Shown in pieces: positions 41,103-49,779 of a stretch of 64,000 nt of DNA. Numbering within the stretch: position 1 is the first letter of the stretch; each line of letters starts with the position of its first letter. The DNA is taken from NCBI GenBank assembly GCA_947629955.1, contig CANRFT010000001.1, forward strand, positions 1 to 64,000. The letters run 5' to 3'. The notes below the pieces were generated by a model. That model made no database searches. It was not told the origin of the DNA and saw only the letters and a list, made by a program, of their open reading frames with translations. Position numbers and translations under genes: made by a program. The stretch comes from an uncultured Oscillospiraceae bacterium. GTDB taxonomy: Bacteria; Bacillota; Clostridia; Oscillospirales; Oscillospiraceae.

Positions 41103-42899
41103 GTGGAGGAGATCAGTATCTTCGATATCATCACGCTGCTGGGCGGCCTTGCCATGTTCCTCTACGGCATGCGGGTCATGGGGGACGCCTTGAAGGAGAG
41201 CTCCTCCGGGCCGCTGAAAAACGCCCTGGAGAAGCTGACCAACACCCCCGGCAAGGCGTTTCTGCTGGGCCTGGCCATCACGGCGGTGATCCAGTCCTCC
41301 ACCGCCACCATCGTCATCACCTCCGGCCTGGTGGCCGCTGGGGTCATCTCCCTGCGGCAGTCTCTGGGGGTCATCGTGGGGGCCAACGTGGGCACCACTG
41401 TCACCGGCCAGATCATCCGCCTGCTGGACGTGGACTCCTCCGGCACCTCCATCCTGCGGATCTTCACCCCGTCCACCCTGGCCCCCATCGCCATGATCGT
41501 GGGCATCATCTTCATCATGTGCGTGCCCCAGAAGGGCCCCGTCAAGACTGGGGAGATCATCATCGGCTTCGGCATCCTGTTCTCCGGCCTGCTGTCCATG
41601 ACCGGCGCGGTGGAGGTCCTCAACGAGACCGGCGTCATCGAGGGACTGTTCTCCCGCTTAGGCAGCAACCCCGTCCTGGCCTACGGCATCGGCGCGGCGG
41701 TGGCCTTCATCCTCCAGAGCTCGTCGGCCAGTATCGGCATTTTGCAGGCCTTCGCCACGTCAGGCCAGCTGACCTTCTGCGCCATCTACGCGGTGCTGGC
41801 GGGCATCTATCTGGGGGACTGCGTCACCACCGCCATCGTCATCAACATCGGCGCCAAGCCCAACGCCAAGCGGGTGGGCTATATCAATATCATTTTCAAC
41901 CTGTGCAAGATCGCGCTGATCCTGATCGCCGTGTTCGTCCTCTACCACGTGGGCGCGCTGGACGGCATCTGGAACAGCCCCATCGACTCCGGCGGCATCG
42001 CCAACACCAACACGGTGTTCAATCTGGCCAGCGCCGCGGTCCTGTTCCCGCTGCTGGGCCTGTTCGAGAAGCTCAGCTACAAGCTGGTGAAGGATGCCCC
42101 CGCCCACGCCGACAAGTACAGCGAGCAGATGGACGCCCTTGACCCGGTGTTCTTCAGCACCCCCGCCATCGCCCTGGGCCGGTGCTACGACGCCCTGCTC
42201 ACCATGTTTGACGCGGCCCGGACGAACATCGACCGCGCCTTTGACGTGGTGGCCAGGTACGACGCCAAGGCCGCCGAACAGATCGAACGGGACGAGGACA
42301 CGGTGGACCTGTTCGCCGACCGGATCAGCAACTATCTGGTGCAGATCTCCGCCCATCTGACCGCCCCCAACCACGTGGAGATCATGAACCACTACTACTC
42401 CGTAGTCACCGAGTTCGAGCGGCTCAGCGACCACGCCACGAACATCCTGGAGATCACCCGTGACCTGCGGGACAGAAGCGAGGACCTGCCCGGCGACGCC
42501 CAGCGGGACCTGGCGGTGCTCCGGGGGCTGATCGACACCATCCTGGACGACGCCGGCCAGACCTTCCGCCACCGGGACGTGGCCGCTGCCCGGCGCATCG
42601 AGCCCCTGGAGCAGGTGGTGGACGACATGGTGTCCGCCCTGAAGGACAACAACATGGAGCGCATCCGGGCCAAGGCGTGCTCCACCTACGCCGGCAGCGC
42701 CTTCATGAACCTCCTGTCCGAGGCGGAGCGCATCTCCGACGCCTGCTCCAACATCGGCGTGGCCACCATCGCCCGGGCGGAGCCGGAGCTGAAGCACCAG
42801 GTCCACGAGTATATGTCGCAGCTCCACTCCGGCCGGGACGCGGACTTCAACCGGCAGTACCGGGAGGCCCACGAGCGGTATTTCAGGCAGCTGAAATGA
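41103..42899 (+). CDS. Na/Pi cotransporter family protein with PhoU-like domain
   Basis: A 598-residue protein. The first 330 residues are the NptA-type Na+/phosphate cotransporter with two inverted halves, marked by QSSTATIVITSGLVAAG near residue 65 and QSSSASIGILQAFA near 205. The C-terminal 230 residues are a helical PhoU-like domain that probably senses phosphate status. The start is unclear: GTG 41103 merges with the ribosome site GGGGAGGTGGAGGAG, and no ATG is nearby until residue 18, inside the first helix. A start at a rare codon just after GGAGGAG (41106-41111) is possible. Confidence 0.9.
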   Translation: MEEISIFDIITLLGGLAMFLYGMRVMGDALKESSSGPLKNALEKLTNTPGKAFLLGLAITAVIQSSTATIVITSGLVAAGVISLRQSLGVIVGANVGTTVTGQIIRLLDVDSSGTSILRIFTPSTLAPIAMIVGIIFIMCVPQKGPVKTGEIIIGFGILFSGLLSMTGAVEVLNETGVIEGLFSRLGSNPVLAYGIGAAVAFILQSSSASIGILQAFATSGQLTFCAIYAVLAGIYLGDCVTTAIVINIGAKPNAKRVGYINIIFNLCKIALILIAVFVLYHVGALDGIWNSPIDSGGIANTNTVFNLASAAVLFPLLGLFEKLSYKLVKDAPAHADKYSEQMDALDPVFFSTPAIALGRCYDALLTMFDAARTNIDRAFDVVARYDAKAAEQIERDEDTVDLFADRISNYLVQISAHLTAPNHVEIMNHYYSVVTEFERLSDHATNILEITRDLRDRSEDLPGDAQRDLAVLRGLIDTILDDAGQTFRHRDVAAARRIEPLEQVVDDMVSALKDNNMERIRAKACSTYAGSAFMNLLSEAERISDACSNIGVATIARAEPELKHQVHEYMSQLHSGRDADFNRQYREAHERYFRQLK

Positions 42900-44419
42900 G
42901 AGAGAAAGACTGGCTGGCCCGCCATGAGCGGGCCATTGCCATCGCATTGCTGGTTTTGGCGGCGGCGGTTCGGCTCATCGCCCTGACCCGGTATCCCGCC
43001 GGCCTCAACCAGGACGAGGCCTCCACCGGCTACGAGGCCTGGGCCCTGCTCCATTACGGCATGGACCGGGCGGGCAACTCCTGGCCGGTGCTGCTCACCT
43101 CCTGGGGCAGCGGGCAGAACATCCTCTACTCCTGGCTGTCCATGCCCTTCATCGCCCTCTTTGGATTGAATATGTTCTCCCTGCGGCTGACGGCCGCCCT
43201 CTGCGGCGTGGCCGCCTGCGCCGTCATGTGGCGGCTGGGCCGCCGGTGCGGGGGCGCGGGCTGCGGGCTCTGCGCCCTGCTGCTGATCGCCGTCGATCCA
43301 TGGCACATCATGGCCAGCCGCTGGGCGCTGGAGAGCAACATCATGCCCCTGTTCCTGCTGGCGGGGGTCCTCTGTACGGTAAAGAGCCGGGAGAACGTGC
43401 GCTGGCTCATGGGGGCGGCGGTGTGCTTCGCCCTGGCGCTGTACGCCTACGGCACCGCGTTTTTCTTCCTGCCCCTGTTCCTGGTGGTCTATGTTTTGAT
43501 GAATCTGTCCCTGCTGCGGGAGAGATGGTTCTGGCTGGCGGCGGGGCTGTTCGTCCTGCTGGCCCTGCCCATCGGCCTGTGTCAGCTCATCAACATGACC
43601 GATTTGCCCGCCGTCACCTTTCTGGGGATCACCCTCCCGAAGCTCACTGCCCCCCGGCAGGCGGCGGTGAGCGTGTTCGGCACCGGCCTGTCCGGGGTGC
43701 TGGACAACATCGGGAGCTTTGCAAAGCTCCTGGTGACGCAGTCCGACGGACTGCGTTACAACGCTTTGCCGGGCAGCGGGCTGTACTATTTCTTCGGCCT
43801 GCCCCTGGCCGCCGCCGGCCTGGTCCGCTCATTTGTGGAGCGGAAGCCCCAGCCCGGCGAGGGACCGGTGCGGCTGGCGCTGATCGTGTCCCTGGTGTGC
43901 GCCTGTCTGGTGACGGTGAACATCAACCGGGTGAACATGGTCTGGCTGCCCCTGCTGTACTTCCAGGGGGCGGGGCTGGACTGGCTGCTGTCCCGCATCG
44001 GGAGATGGGGCGCACTGCCCCTGGCGGCGGTGGCGGTGTGCTTCGCCCTGTTCGCGGCGGATTACGTGCGGGAGCCGCCCGCATTCACCGATATCGATGG
44101 TCTCAGCGAGGCCATCGCCTGCGCGGAGGAGGCCGCCGACGGGACGGTCTATGTGACCGACCAGATCCCCGCGCCCTACATCTACGTGCTGTTCCTCAGG
44201 CAGGTCCCGCCTCAGGATTACGCGGACACGGTGGAGTTCTTCAACCCCGGCAGCCCCTTTGAGAACGCCGCCTCCTTCGGCCGCTACCGGTTCGACGGCG
44301 GGGCGGGGGAGGAACCGGGGGACTGCTGCGTCCTCACCCTGTGGGAGTTCGACCAGTGGGCGGGGTGGATGACCTGCCTGGGCCAGTTCGGCGATTACGT
44401 GGTGTGCGCCGCCCCCTGA
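42896..44419 (+). CDS. GT39/GT-C-type membrane glycosyltransferase
   Basis: A 507-residue protein with about 11 membrane helices. The first outer loop has the acidic pair D40-E41 in GLNQDEASTGYEAW, the catalytic feature of GT-C enzymes such as protein mannosyltransferases and ArnT-like transferases. A lipid-linked sugar donor is expected; the acceptor is unknown. ATG 42896 overlaps the phosphate transporter stop (ATGA), so the two are co-translated, though a shared role is not obvious. The C-terminal 90 residues form a small outer domain ending at 44419. Confidence 0.85.
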   Translation: MREKDWLARHERAIAIALLVLAAAVRLIALTRYPAGLNQDEASTGYEAWALLHYGMDRAGNSWPVLLTSWGSGQNILYSWLSMPFIALFGLNMFSLRLTAALCGVAACAVMWRLGRRCGGAGCGLCALLLIAVDPWHIMASRWALESNIMPLFLLAGVLCTVKSRENVRWLMGAAVCFALALYAYGTAFFFLPLFLVVYVLMNLSLLRERWFWLAAGLFVLLALPIGLCQLINMTDLPAVTFLGITLPKLTAPRQAAVSVFGTGLSGVLDNIGSFAKLLVTQSDGLRYNALPGSGLYYFFGLPLAAAGLVRSFVERKPQPGEGPVRLALIVSLVCACLVTVNINRVNMVWLPLLYFQGAGLDWLLSRIGRWGALPLAAVAVCFALFAADYVREPPAFTDIDGLSEAIACAEEAADGTVYVTDQIPAPYIYVLFLRQVPPQDYADTVEFFNPGSPFENAASFGRYRFDGGAGEEPGDCCVLTLWEFDQWAGWMTCLGQFGDYVVCAAP

Positions 44420-44430
44420 ACGACAAAAAT

Positions 44431-44470
44431 ACGCCCCGGACCGTTCTCCGGTCCGGAGCGTTTTTTTTTG
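44431..44470. terminator. Bidirectional terminator
   Basis: CGCCCCGGACCG (44431-44442) pairs with CGGTCCGGAGCG with one mismatch, followed by nine T. The reverse orientation is followed by TATTTTTG, so it can also end the leftward lipoprotein gene. Confidence 0.9.
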
Positions 44471-44482
44471 CATTGTTCCGGC

Positions 44483-45781
44483 TCATCCTGCCGCGTTGGC
44501 GGCGGACTCAAAGGCCGCCGCGGCCTCTGGGACGCTGCCGCCCGCGCCGATCTGCTGGAGCATGGTCCACCAGGCGGTGCGGGCCTGGGCCCAGCCCGGC
44601 GTGACCTGATAGTAGTCGCCCATGTACTGCCGGAACATGAAGTATTCCGTCATCAGATCGTCGTTCTCGTAGATGTTGGGCACGTCCCGCACCGGCCAGA
44701 AGGAGGAGGCCAGCACCGCCTGGGTGTACTGGGTGGTGTCCTCCGTCATAAAGCGGATGAAGGTCTTGGCCGCTTCGATCTTTGCCTCGTCCCCGTTGTC
44801 AAAGACCCCGAACCCCCAGATGCCGCCCTGAAGGCTGAAATCCCCGTCGTCGGTGGGGAAGGTCATGGGGAAGATGTCAAAGTCCATGTTGGGGTTGTTA
44901 ATGACCTGCGTGACCTCGTTGGCCACGTTCCAGCAGAAGCACATGGCGGTCTCTCCCCGGCAGAAGGCGTCGATCTCGTCGGTGCCCACCATATCGGGGG
45001 CGAAGCGGATGCCCTCCATCCCCGCCAGCAGCTCCAGCGCCCGGACGTTCTCGGGGCTGTTGAAGGCGTAGCGGGTGTGGGCCTCGTCGGTGAAGGAGCC
45101 GCTGTAGAGGTTGGTCACCAGCGCCCGTGTGCCCTGGTCGCCGCCCTGGCCGCCGCAGTAGACGATGCCCACGGTCTCTATGCCGTAGGCCCGCAGGGCC
45201 GCCACGGCGGCGATGAAGTCCTCCGTGCTCCAGGTGTGGGTCTCCTCGTCGATGTACTGCCAGGCCCCGGCGGCCTCGAACAGGTCCCGGTTGATCGCCA
45301 TGCAGTGGGTGGTCATGCACAGGGGATAGATGTAGTGGGCCCCGCTGCCGTTGACGCAGGCCGCGGCGACGGAGCCATAGATCTCCCCGGCGGTCTCGCT
45401 CTGCCACAGGTCGCTGAGATCGGCCATGAGCCCCCGGGCCCCCCAGTTGGCCAGCAGGCGCTCCGGCCCCTCGAATATCAGGTCGGGGGCCTCGCCCCGG
45501 CCGATGGCCTCCTCCACCTCCTGGTCGCCGGTCTGGTAGTCCACGGTGCGCAGGGTGATGTGGATGTGGGGATAGGCCCGCTGGAACGAGCTGAGCAGGG
45601 AGGAGACGGTGCTTCCGCTGCCCAGGCCGCCCACGGGATAGGTCCACAGGGTCAGCCCCACGTCCTCCGGCTCCGCCGTCTCGGGGCCCGGCGTTCCGGC
45701 GGGGGCGTCCGGCTCCGCCGCGGGCCCGCAGGCCGAAAGCAGAAGAAGGGCGGCCAGAAGGCAGACAAAAAACTTTCTCAT
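44483..45781 (-). CDS. Extracellular solute-binding lipoprotein
   Basis: A 432-residue ABC-type sugar-binding protein. The lipobox LLSAC (Cys18) follows a short signal (MRKFFVCLLAALLLL), with a Pro/Glu-rich linker. The mature part starts LTLWTYPVGGLGS and contains APDLIFEGPERLLANWG, as in carbohydrate-binding family 1 proteins. No permease or ATPase is adjacent. It directly follows, and slightly overlaps in an alternative GTG start (45805), the hybrid kinase, so it may serve sensing and not import. ATG 45779-45781 is preferred because it starts the signal peptide. Confidence 0.9.
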   Translation of the reverse strand: MRKFFVCLLAALLLLSACGPAAEPDAPAGTPGPETAEPEDVGLTLWTYPVGGLGSGSTVSSLLSSFQRAYPHIHITLRTVDYQTGDQEVEEAIGRGEAPDLIFEGPERLLANWGARGLMADLSDLWQSETAGEIYGSVAAACVNGSGAHYIYPLCMTTHCMAINRDLFEAAGAWQYIDEETHTWSTEDFIAAVAALRAYGIETVGIVYCGGQGGDQGTRALVTNLYSGSFTDEAHTRYAFNSPENVRALELLAGMEGIRFAPDMVGTDEIDAFCRGETAMCFCWNVANEVTQVINNPNMDFDIFPMTFPTDDGDFSLQGGIWGFGVFDNGDEAKIEAAKTFIRFMTEDTTQYTQAVLASSFWPVRDVPNIYENDDLMTEYFMFRQYMGDYYQVTPGWAQARTAWWTMLQQIGAGGSVPEAAAAFESAANAAG

Positions 45782-45801
45782 GGCGGTGATATCCTCCGTT
45801 T

Positions 45802-48369
45802 TCACGTTTGTCCGGACGGGCCGGGGGCCATATGCGACCGCAGCAGGCGGGCCACCTCGTCCACGTTGATGGGCTTGGCGGTGTGGCCGTTCATGCCGCT
45901 GTCCAGGCAGCGCTGCACGTCGTCCGAAAAGGCGTCCGCGCTCATGGCCAGGATGGGGACGGTCCTGGCGTCCGGCCGGCTCAGGACGCGGATGGCCTTC
46001 GTGGCCTCGTAGCCGTTCATGACCGGCATCCGGATATCCATCAGGATGGCGTCGTAATATCCGGGCGGGTTGCCCCGGAATTTATCCAGGCAGATCTGGC
46101 CGTTCTCCGCCCGCTCCAGGGTCAGGCCCAGCTCGGAGAGCAGCTCCTGGGCGATCTCCCAGTTCAGGTCGTTGTCCTCCGCGATCAGCACCCGCCGGCC
46201 GGTCAGATCCTCAAAGCCGGCCTTATCCCCGGCCTCGGACTCCTCCTGGGCGCCGGTGTAGGGCCTGAGCCCGTAATAGAGGGTGGAGCGGAACAGCGGC
46301 TTGGGGAGCAGGCCGTTGATCCCCGCGGCACGGGCCCGCTCCTCGATCTCGAACCAGTCCGCGGCGGTGATGAGCAGGATGACCGGCTCCTCCCCGCAGA
46401 GGTCCCGGAGCCGGCGGGCGGTCTCGATGCCGTCGATGCCCGGCAGACGCAGGTCCACCAGCAGGACGGGATAGCTCCCGCCCAGGCGCAGGTGCTCAGC
46501 GGCCTTTTCCAGGGCGGCCTCGCCGCTGAGGGCCCACTCGGGGACGCAGCCCAGGTCCCGCAGCGTGGCGGCCGCGCTCTCGCAGAGCAGCTCGTCGTCG
46601 TCCACCAGCAGGATGTTCCACGGGGGCAGGGCCATTTCGGCCTCCTGCACCAGGGCCTTTTCCAGGTCCAGCGTCACGTGGAACTCGGTGCCCACGCCCA
46701 GCTCGCTCTCCACCTCGATGGTGCCGCCCAGCGCGTCCACGATGTATTTCGTGATGGCCATGCCCAGGCCGGTGCCCTCGGTCTTCTGGACCCGGGAGCT
46801 GTCCTCCCGGGAGAAGGACTCGAAGATGTGCCGGCGGAACTCCTCCGACATGCCGATGCCGGTGTCTTTCACCCGCAGGTGGACCCGCACCTTGTTCTCG
46901 CCCTGGGGGGAGCGCTCCTCATAGAGGACCGCCTGGATGGAGCCGCCTTCCGGGGTGAATTTGATGGCGTTGCCCAGCAGGTTCAGCAGGATCTGGTTGA
47001 AGCGGATGCTGTCGCAGTAGACGTTTTCGGTGGGGATATCGTACACGTAGACGTCGAACCGCTGGCTCTTGGCGTTGACCTGGGGCTGGACGATGTTGAC
47101 GATGCCCTGCATGGCCTCCTGGAGGGACATCTGCTCCATGTGGAGGGTCAGCTTGCCGCTCTCGATTTTGGACATATCCAGGATATCGTTGATGAGCCCC
47201 AGCAGGTGGCGGCTGGAGAGGTCGATCTTCTTCAGGCAGTTCTGCACCTGCTGGATGTTGTCCAGATTTGAGTTGGCGATGGCCGTCATGCCCACGATGC
47301 CGTTCATGGGGGTGCGGATGTCGTGGCTCATGTTGGAGAGAAATTCGCTCTTGGCCCGGCTGGCGTGCTCGGCGGTCCTGCGGGCCTCGTCCAGCTCCCG
47401 CATCTGGCGGCGGGTCAGCAGGATGTACCAGGTGAAGACCGCCAGCAGGGCCAGCAGGATGAGCACGCAGCTGATCACCGCGGACCAGCCCCAGGCCCGG
47501 CTCAGGTCGCCCACCGTGCGGTCCAGCTGGCCGTGGGGCATGAAGAGCAGAAGGTACCACTCCGAGTAGGGCAGGGAGGCGCCGTAGAGGTAACGGCGCT
47601 CGCCCTCGATGGTGAACTCGCTGGTGTAGGTCTCGCCCGCGGCCATGGCCTCCTTCAGCTCCACAAGGTACTGCTCCCCGGTCATGCCCTTCACGCTGTC
47701 ATAGCGGTCCCGGACCCGCTGGAAATAGTCCGCGTCGGTGAACTCGCTGTCCCGGAGGATGAACTGGCCGTTGGGGTCGATGATGATATAGTAGAGCAGG
47801 GCGTCGTCCGCGTCCAGGGACAGCGTGTCGCTGATATAGCTGATGGGCAAGGCGGCCACCAGGGCCACGCTCTTTCCGCCGGACCCTGTGGGATAGGCGG
47901 CGGGGATGCCCATGAGGACCACCTCCTCGCCGGTGGCGTCCCGGCCGGAGGTCATCTTCTCCTCCCCGGACAGCAGAGAGGAGAGAAAGGCGTCCTGATC
48001 GCCCACCTCGATCTGGCTGCCGTACAGCATCTCAAACCGCCCGTCCTCCGTGTAGAGCGCCAGGTGGTCGAACCCCCGGGCCCGGGCGTTGTAGTTCAGG
48101 GCCACCCGCATGGCGCTGTCGCTCATCTGGCTGCCCGGCGGGACGGAGTCCACCAGCGCGCTCACCTGGCTGAGGCGCAGCTCGATGGCCGTGCCGAAAT
48201 GGGCGGCCGCCTGTTCGCTCATGCCGCCCATGTAGATGGAGCCGATCTCGCCGATGGACTCCGCGCCCTGCTGGTTCATCCGCACCGCCAGGTAGGAGAA
48301 CACCAGCACGCACAGGGCCGATATGAGGACCAGACTGATCACCAGCCCATGGGTCGTTTTCCGTTTCAT
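45802..48369 (-). CDS. Hybrid histidine kinase with two receiver domains
   Basis: An 855-residue membrane sensor. It has an N-terminal helix ([20 protein letters not shown]), an extracellular Cache-like sensor (about residues 35-285), a second helix near 295-318, HisKA with the phospho-His in [11 protein letters not shown] near 348, and a HATPase (about 455-570). Two receivers follow, with the phospho-Asp in LLVDLRLPG near 638 and [11 protein letters not shown] near 775. No DNA-binding output domain is present and no HPt or separate regulator is adjacent. ATG 48367-48369 follows GGGGG. The promoter is at 48396-48423. Confidence 0.93.
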   Translation of the reverse strand: MKRKTTHGLVISLVLISALCVLVFSYLAVRMNQQGAESIGEIGSIYMGGMSEQAAAHFGTAIELRLSQVSALVDSVPPGSQMSDSAMRVALNYNARARGFDHLALYTEDGRFEMLYGSQIEVGDQDAFLSSLLSGEEKMTSGRDATGEEVVLMGIPAAYPTGSGGKSVALVAALPISYISDTLSLDADDALLYYIIIDPNGQFILRDSEFTDADYFQRVRDRYDSVKGMTGEQYLVELKEAMAAGETYTSEFTIEGERRYLYGASLPYSEWYLLLFMPHGQLDRTVGDLSRAWGWSAVISCVLILLALLAVFTWYILLTRRQMRELDEARRTAEHASRAKSEFLSNMSHDIRTPMNGIVGMTAIANSNLDNIQQVQNCLKKIDLSSRHLLGLINDILDMSKIESGKLTLHMEQMSLQEAMQGIVNIVQPQVNAKSQRFDVYVYDIPTENVYCDSIRFNQILLNLLGNAIKFTPEGGSIQAVLYEERSPQGENKVRVHLRVKDTGIGMSEEFRRHIFESFSREDSSRVQKTEGTGLGMAITKYIVDALGGTIEVESELGVGTEFHVTLDLEKALVQEAEMALPPWNILLVDDDELLCESAAATLRDLGCVPEWALSGEAALEKAAEHLRLGGSYPVLLVDLRLPGIDGIETARRLRDLCGEEPVILLITAADWFEIEERARAAGINGLLPKPLFRSTLYYGLRPYTGAQEESEAGDKAGFEDLTGRRVLIAEDNDLNWEIAQELLSELGLTLERAENGQICLDKFRGNPPGYYDAILMDIRMPVMNGYEATKAIRVLSRPDARTVPILAMSADAFSDDVQRCLDSGMNGHTAKPINVDEVARLLRSHMAPGPSGQT

Positions 48370-48395
48370 AGACAGCCCCCTTTCGACGATATCCT

Positions 48396-48423
48396 ATTTT
48401 ACCATATCTGCCGTTTTATGCAA
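48396..48423 (-). promoter_or_regulatory. Promoter of the hybrid kinase-lipoprotein unit
   Basis: On the minus strand TTGCAT (48418-48423) and TAAAAT (48396-48401), 16 bases apart. Confidence 0.65.
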
Positions 48424-48463
48424 TCGTTCCGGCGCAATTTTTCCGCGGTTTTTTCGGGAGGGC

Positions 48464-49018
48464 TCACAGCGCCCTGGTGTACCGCAGGTCGACGCACACC
48501 GTGTCGTGGGGGAAGGGGACCTCAGCGAAGGTGCCGTCCCAGGCGAAGCCGTGGCGGGCGTAGAACCGCCGGGCCCCCTCGTTCTCCCGGAGGACGAACA
48601 CAAAGCAGTTGGCAAATCCGTCCGCTTTCAGCCGGTCCAATGCCTCCTCCATGAGGATGGAGCCGTAGCCCTTGCCCTGCTCCTCCGGCAGGGTGTAGAA
48701 GGAGGCCAACTCTCCCCAGTCCTCGTACCCCTCGTTGGGGAATTTGCACTCCGCGGAGTTGAAATTGTCCTTCCGGGCCCGGCAGTAGTTGAGGCAGGCC
48801 ACCGGGACGTCCCCTCTGTAAAGGAGCAGTCCTTTAACGCCGCTTTGGGTCTCATAGTTGGCCCGGAAGACGTCCAGCCAGTGGTCGTCGCCGATGGCGT
48901 CCAGGAAATCGTCGGGCACCGCGCCCCGGTAGCAGACCTTCCAGGCCCGGGCGTGGATCATGGACATGGCCCGGAAGTGTTCCTCCCGGCAGGCGTCCAC
49001 CATATGAAGCTGTTCCAC
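48464..49018 (-). CDS. GNAT-family N-acetyltransferase
   Basis: A 184-residue GNAT. The acetyl-CoA motif is LPEEQGKGYGSILMEEAL near residue 113-130, followed by FVFVLRENEGARRFYARHGF. The N-terminal part (MSMIHARAWKVCYRGAVPDD) fits the group annotated as small-molecule N-acetyltransferases. The substrate is unknown. GTG 49016-49018 is chosen, with GGAG 8 bases upstream; ATG 49001-49003 is an alternative, and longer frames run through the terminator of the upstream unit. Confidence 0.88.
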   Translation of the reverse strand: MEQLHMVDACREEHFRAMSMIHARAWKVCYRGAVPDDFLDAIGDDHWLDVFRANYETQSGVKGLLLYRGDVPVACLNYCRARKDNFNSAECKFPNEGYEDWGELASFYTLPEEQGKGYGSILMEEALDRLKADGFANCFVFVLRENEGARRFYARHGFAWDGTFAEVPFPHDTVCVDLRYTRAL

Positions 49019-49034
49019 TCGATCATCTCCAGTC

Positions 49035-49070
49035 AAAAGGGAAAGCCCCGCCCGGATGTCCGGGCGGGGC
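49035..49070 (-). terminator. Strong minus-strand terminator
   Basis: A perfect 11-bp GC stem (49045-49055 with 49060-49070), then on the minus strand TTTCCCTTTT. It ends a leftward transcript covering the structured segment at 49171-49275 and perhaps the genes to its right. Confidence 0.88.
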
Positions 49071-49170
49071 GCGACCGGCAGGCGTCCCCGTTCCCGCCCT
49101 CGCCTCAGGTCAATGCGTGGTAGTACGTGATAAAAGGCCAAAGCCGTGTAACGATGCGCTCGTACCCGAT

Positions 49171-49275
49171 GGGGGCTGCCCGATACAGGGGGACTCGAAC
49201 CCCGCGCGGCCCTGCGCGTTCCACCTGTTCCGGCGGTTTACCCTCTTGCCGGAGCCGAGGCCGCATTACGCCCCC
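49171..49275 (-). ncRNA. Unclassified structured RNA candidate (tRNA-like T-arm)
   Basis: In the 288-base gap between the DIP1984 gene and the GNAT, GCCCCC (49171-49176) and GGGGGC (49270-49275) on the minus strand close a 105-nt structure. Inside are a T-arm-like GGGGTTCGAGTCCCC, a GCGGCC/GGCCGC pair, and TCCGGC/GCCGGA around GGGTAAACC. It is not a normal tRNA: no matching 7-bp acceptor or 7-base anticodon loop can be formed. The SRP GGAAGGAAGCAG motif, the T-box and the B12 box are absent. No open frame with a ribosome site covers it. Confidence 0.4.
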
Positions 49276-49305
49276 GAGACTACCTCTCCCGCCGAAGATG
49301 CGCTG

Positions 49306-49755
49306 TTACAGTTCGACGGTCCAGTTGGTCTGCTGGATGGTGTTGTCCAACAGGCGAAGCTCCTTGGAGAGCTGATCGGCCTTCTTCTGGAGGGCCTGCA
49401 CATCCACGGCGCTCATGATCTTGATCTCGCTGCGGGTGGCCCGCTGATAGGTGCGGCTGGCGGCCTGGGCCAGGTCCCGGAGGGTGCCCGCCTGCTGGGT
49501 CAGGGCGTCCCGGTGGGCGATGAGCTCGGTGAGGGTCTTGCCCGCCACCACCGTTTTGCAGTTGGTCAGGTTGATCTTAGCCGTGATGTCCTCCAGGGCG
49601 GCCAGGGCCTTTTCATAGTCCTTCAGCAGGGCGGCGGGGTCCTCGGCGGGCTTCTCCCCCTCCTGCACCAGGGCGTTGTCCATCAGGCGGCTCCTGAGCT
49701 GCTGGACTTTCCGGTTCAGATCGGCCCGCTCCTGCAATGCCTCCGCTAATTTCAT
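49306..49755 (-). CDS. DIP1984-family protein
   Basis: A 149-residue helical protein of the DIP1984 (septicolysin-like) family: MKLAEALQERADLNRKVQQL at the start and LLDNTIQQTNWTVEL at the end are diagnostic. Two long helices with heptad spacing suggest a coiled-coil dimer. No function is established. ATG 49753-49755 follows AAGGAGAG, 24 bases after the dehydratase gene, so it may be part of that operon. Confidence 0.85.
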   Translation of the reverse strand: MKLAEALQERADLNRKVQQLRSRLMDNALVQEGEKPAEDPAALLKDYEKALAALEDITAKINLTNCKTVVAGKTLTELIAHRDALTQQAGTLRDLAQAASRTYQRATRSEIKIMSAVDVQALQKKADQLSKELRLLDNTIQQTNWTVEL

Positions 49756-49779
49756 GGCGATCTCTCCTTTTTGATCGTT

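Noticed and set aside
49171-49275. A regular tRNA, a T-box leader or a cobalamin riboswitch
   Set aside because: The T-arm-like hairpin and GGTGGAACGCG recall these, but no acceptor stem or anticodon loop forms, the T-box AGGGTGGNACCGCG is not matched, and no B12 box follows. Kept only as an unclassified RNA.
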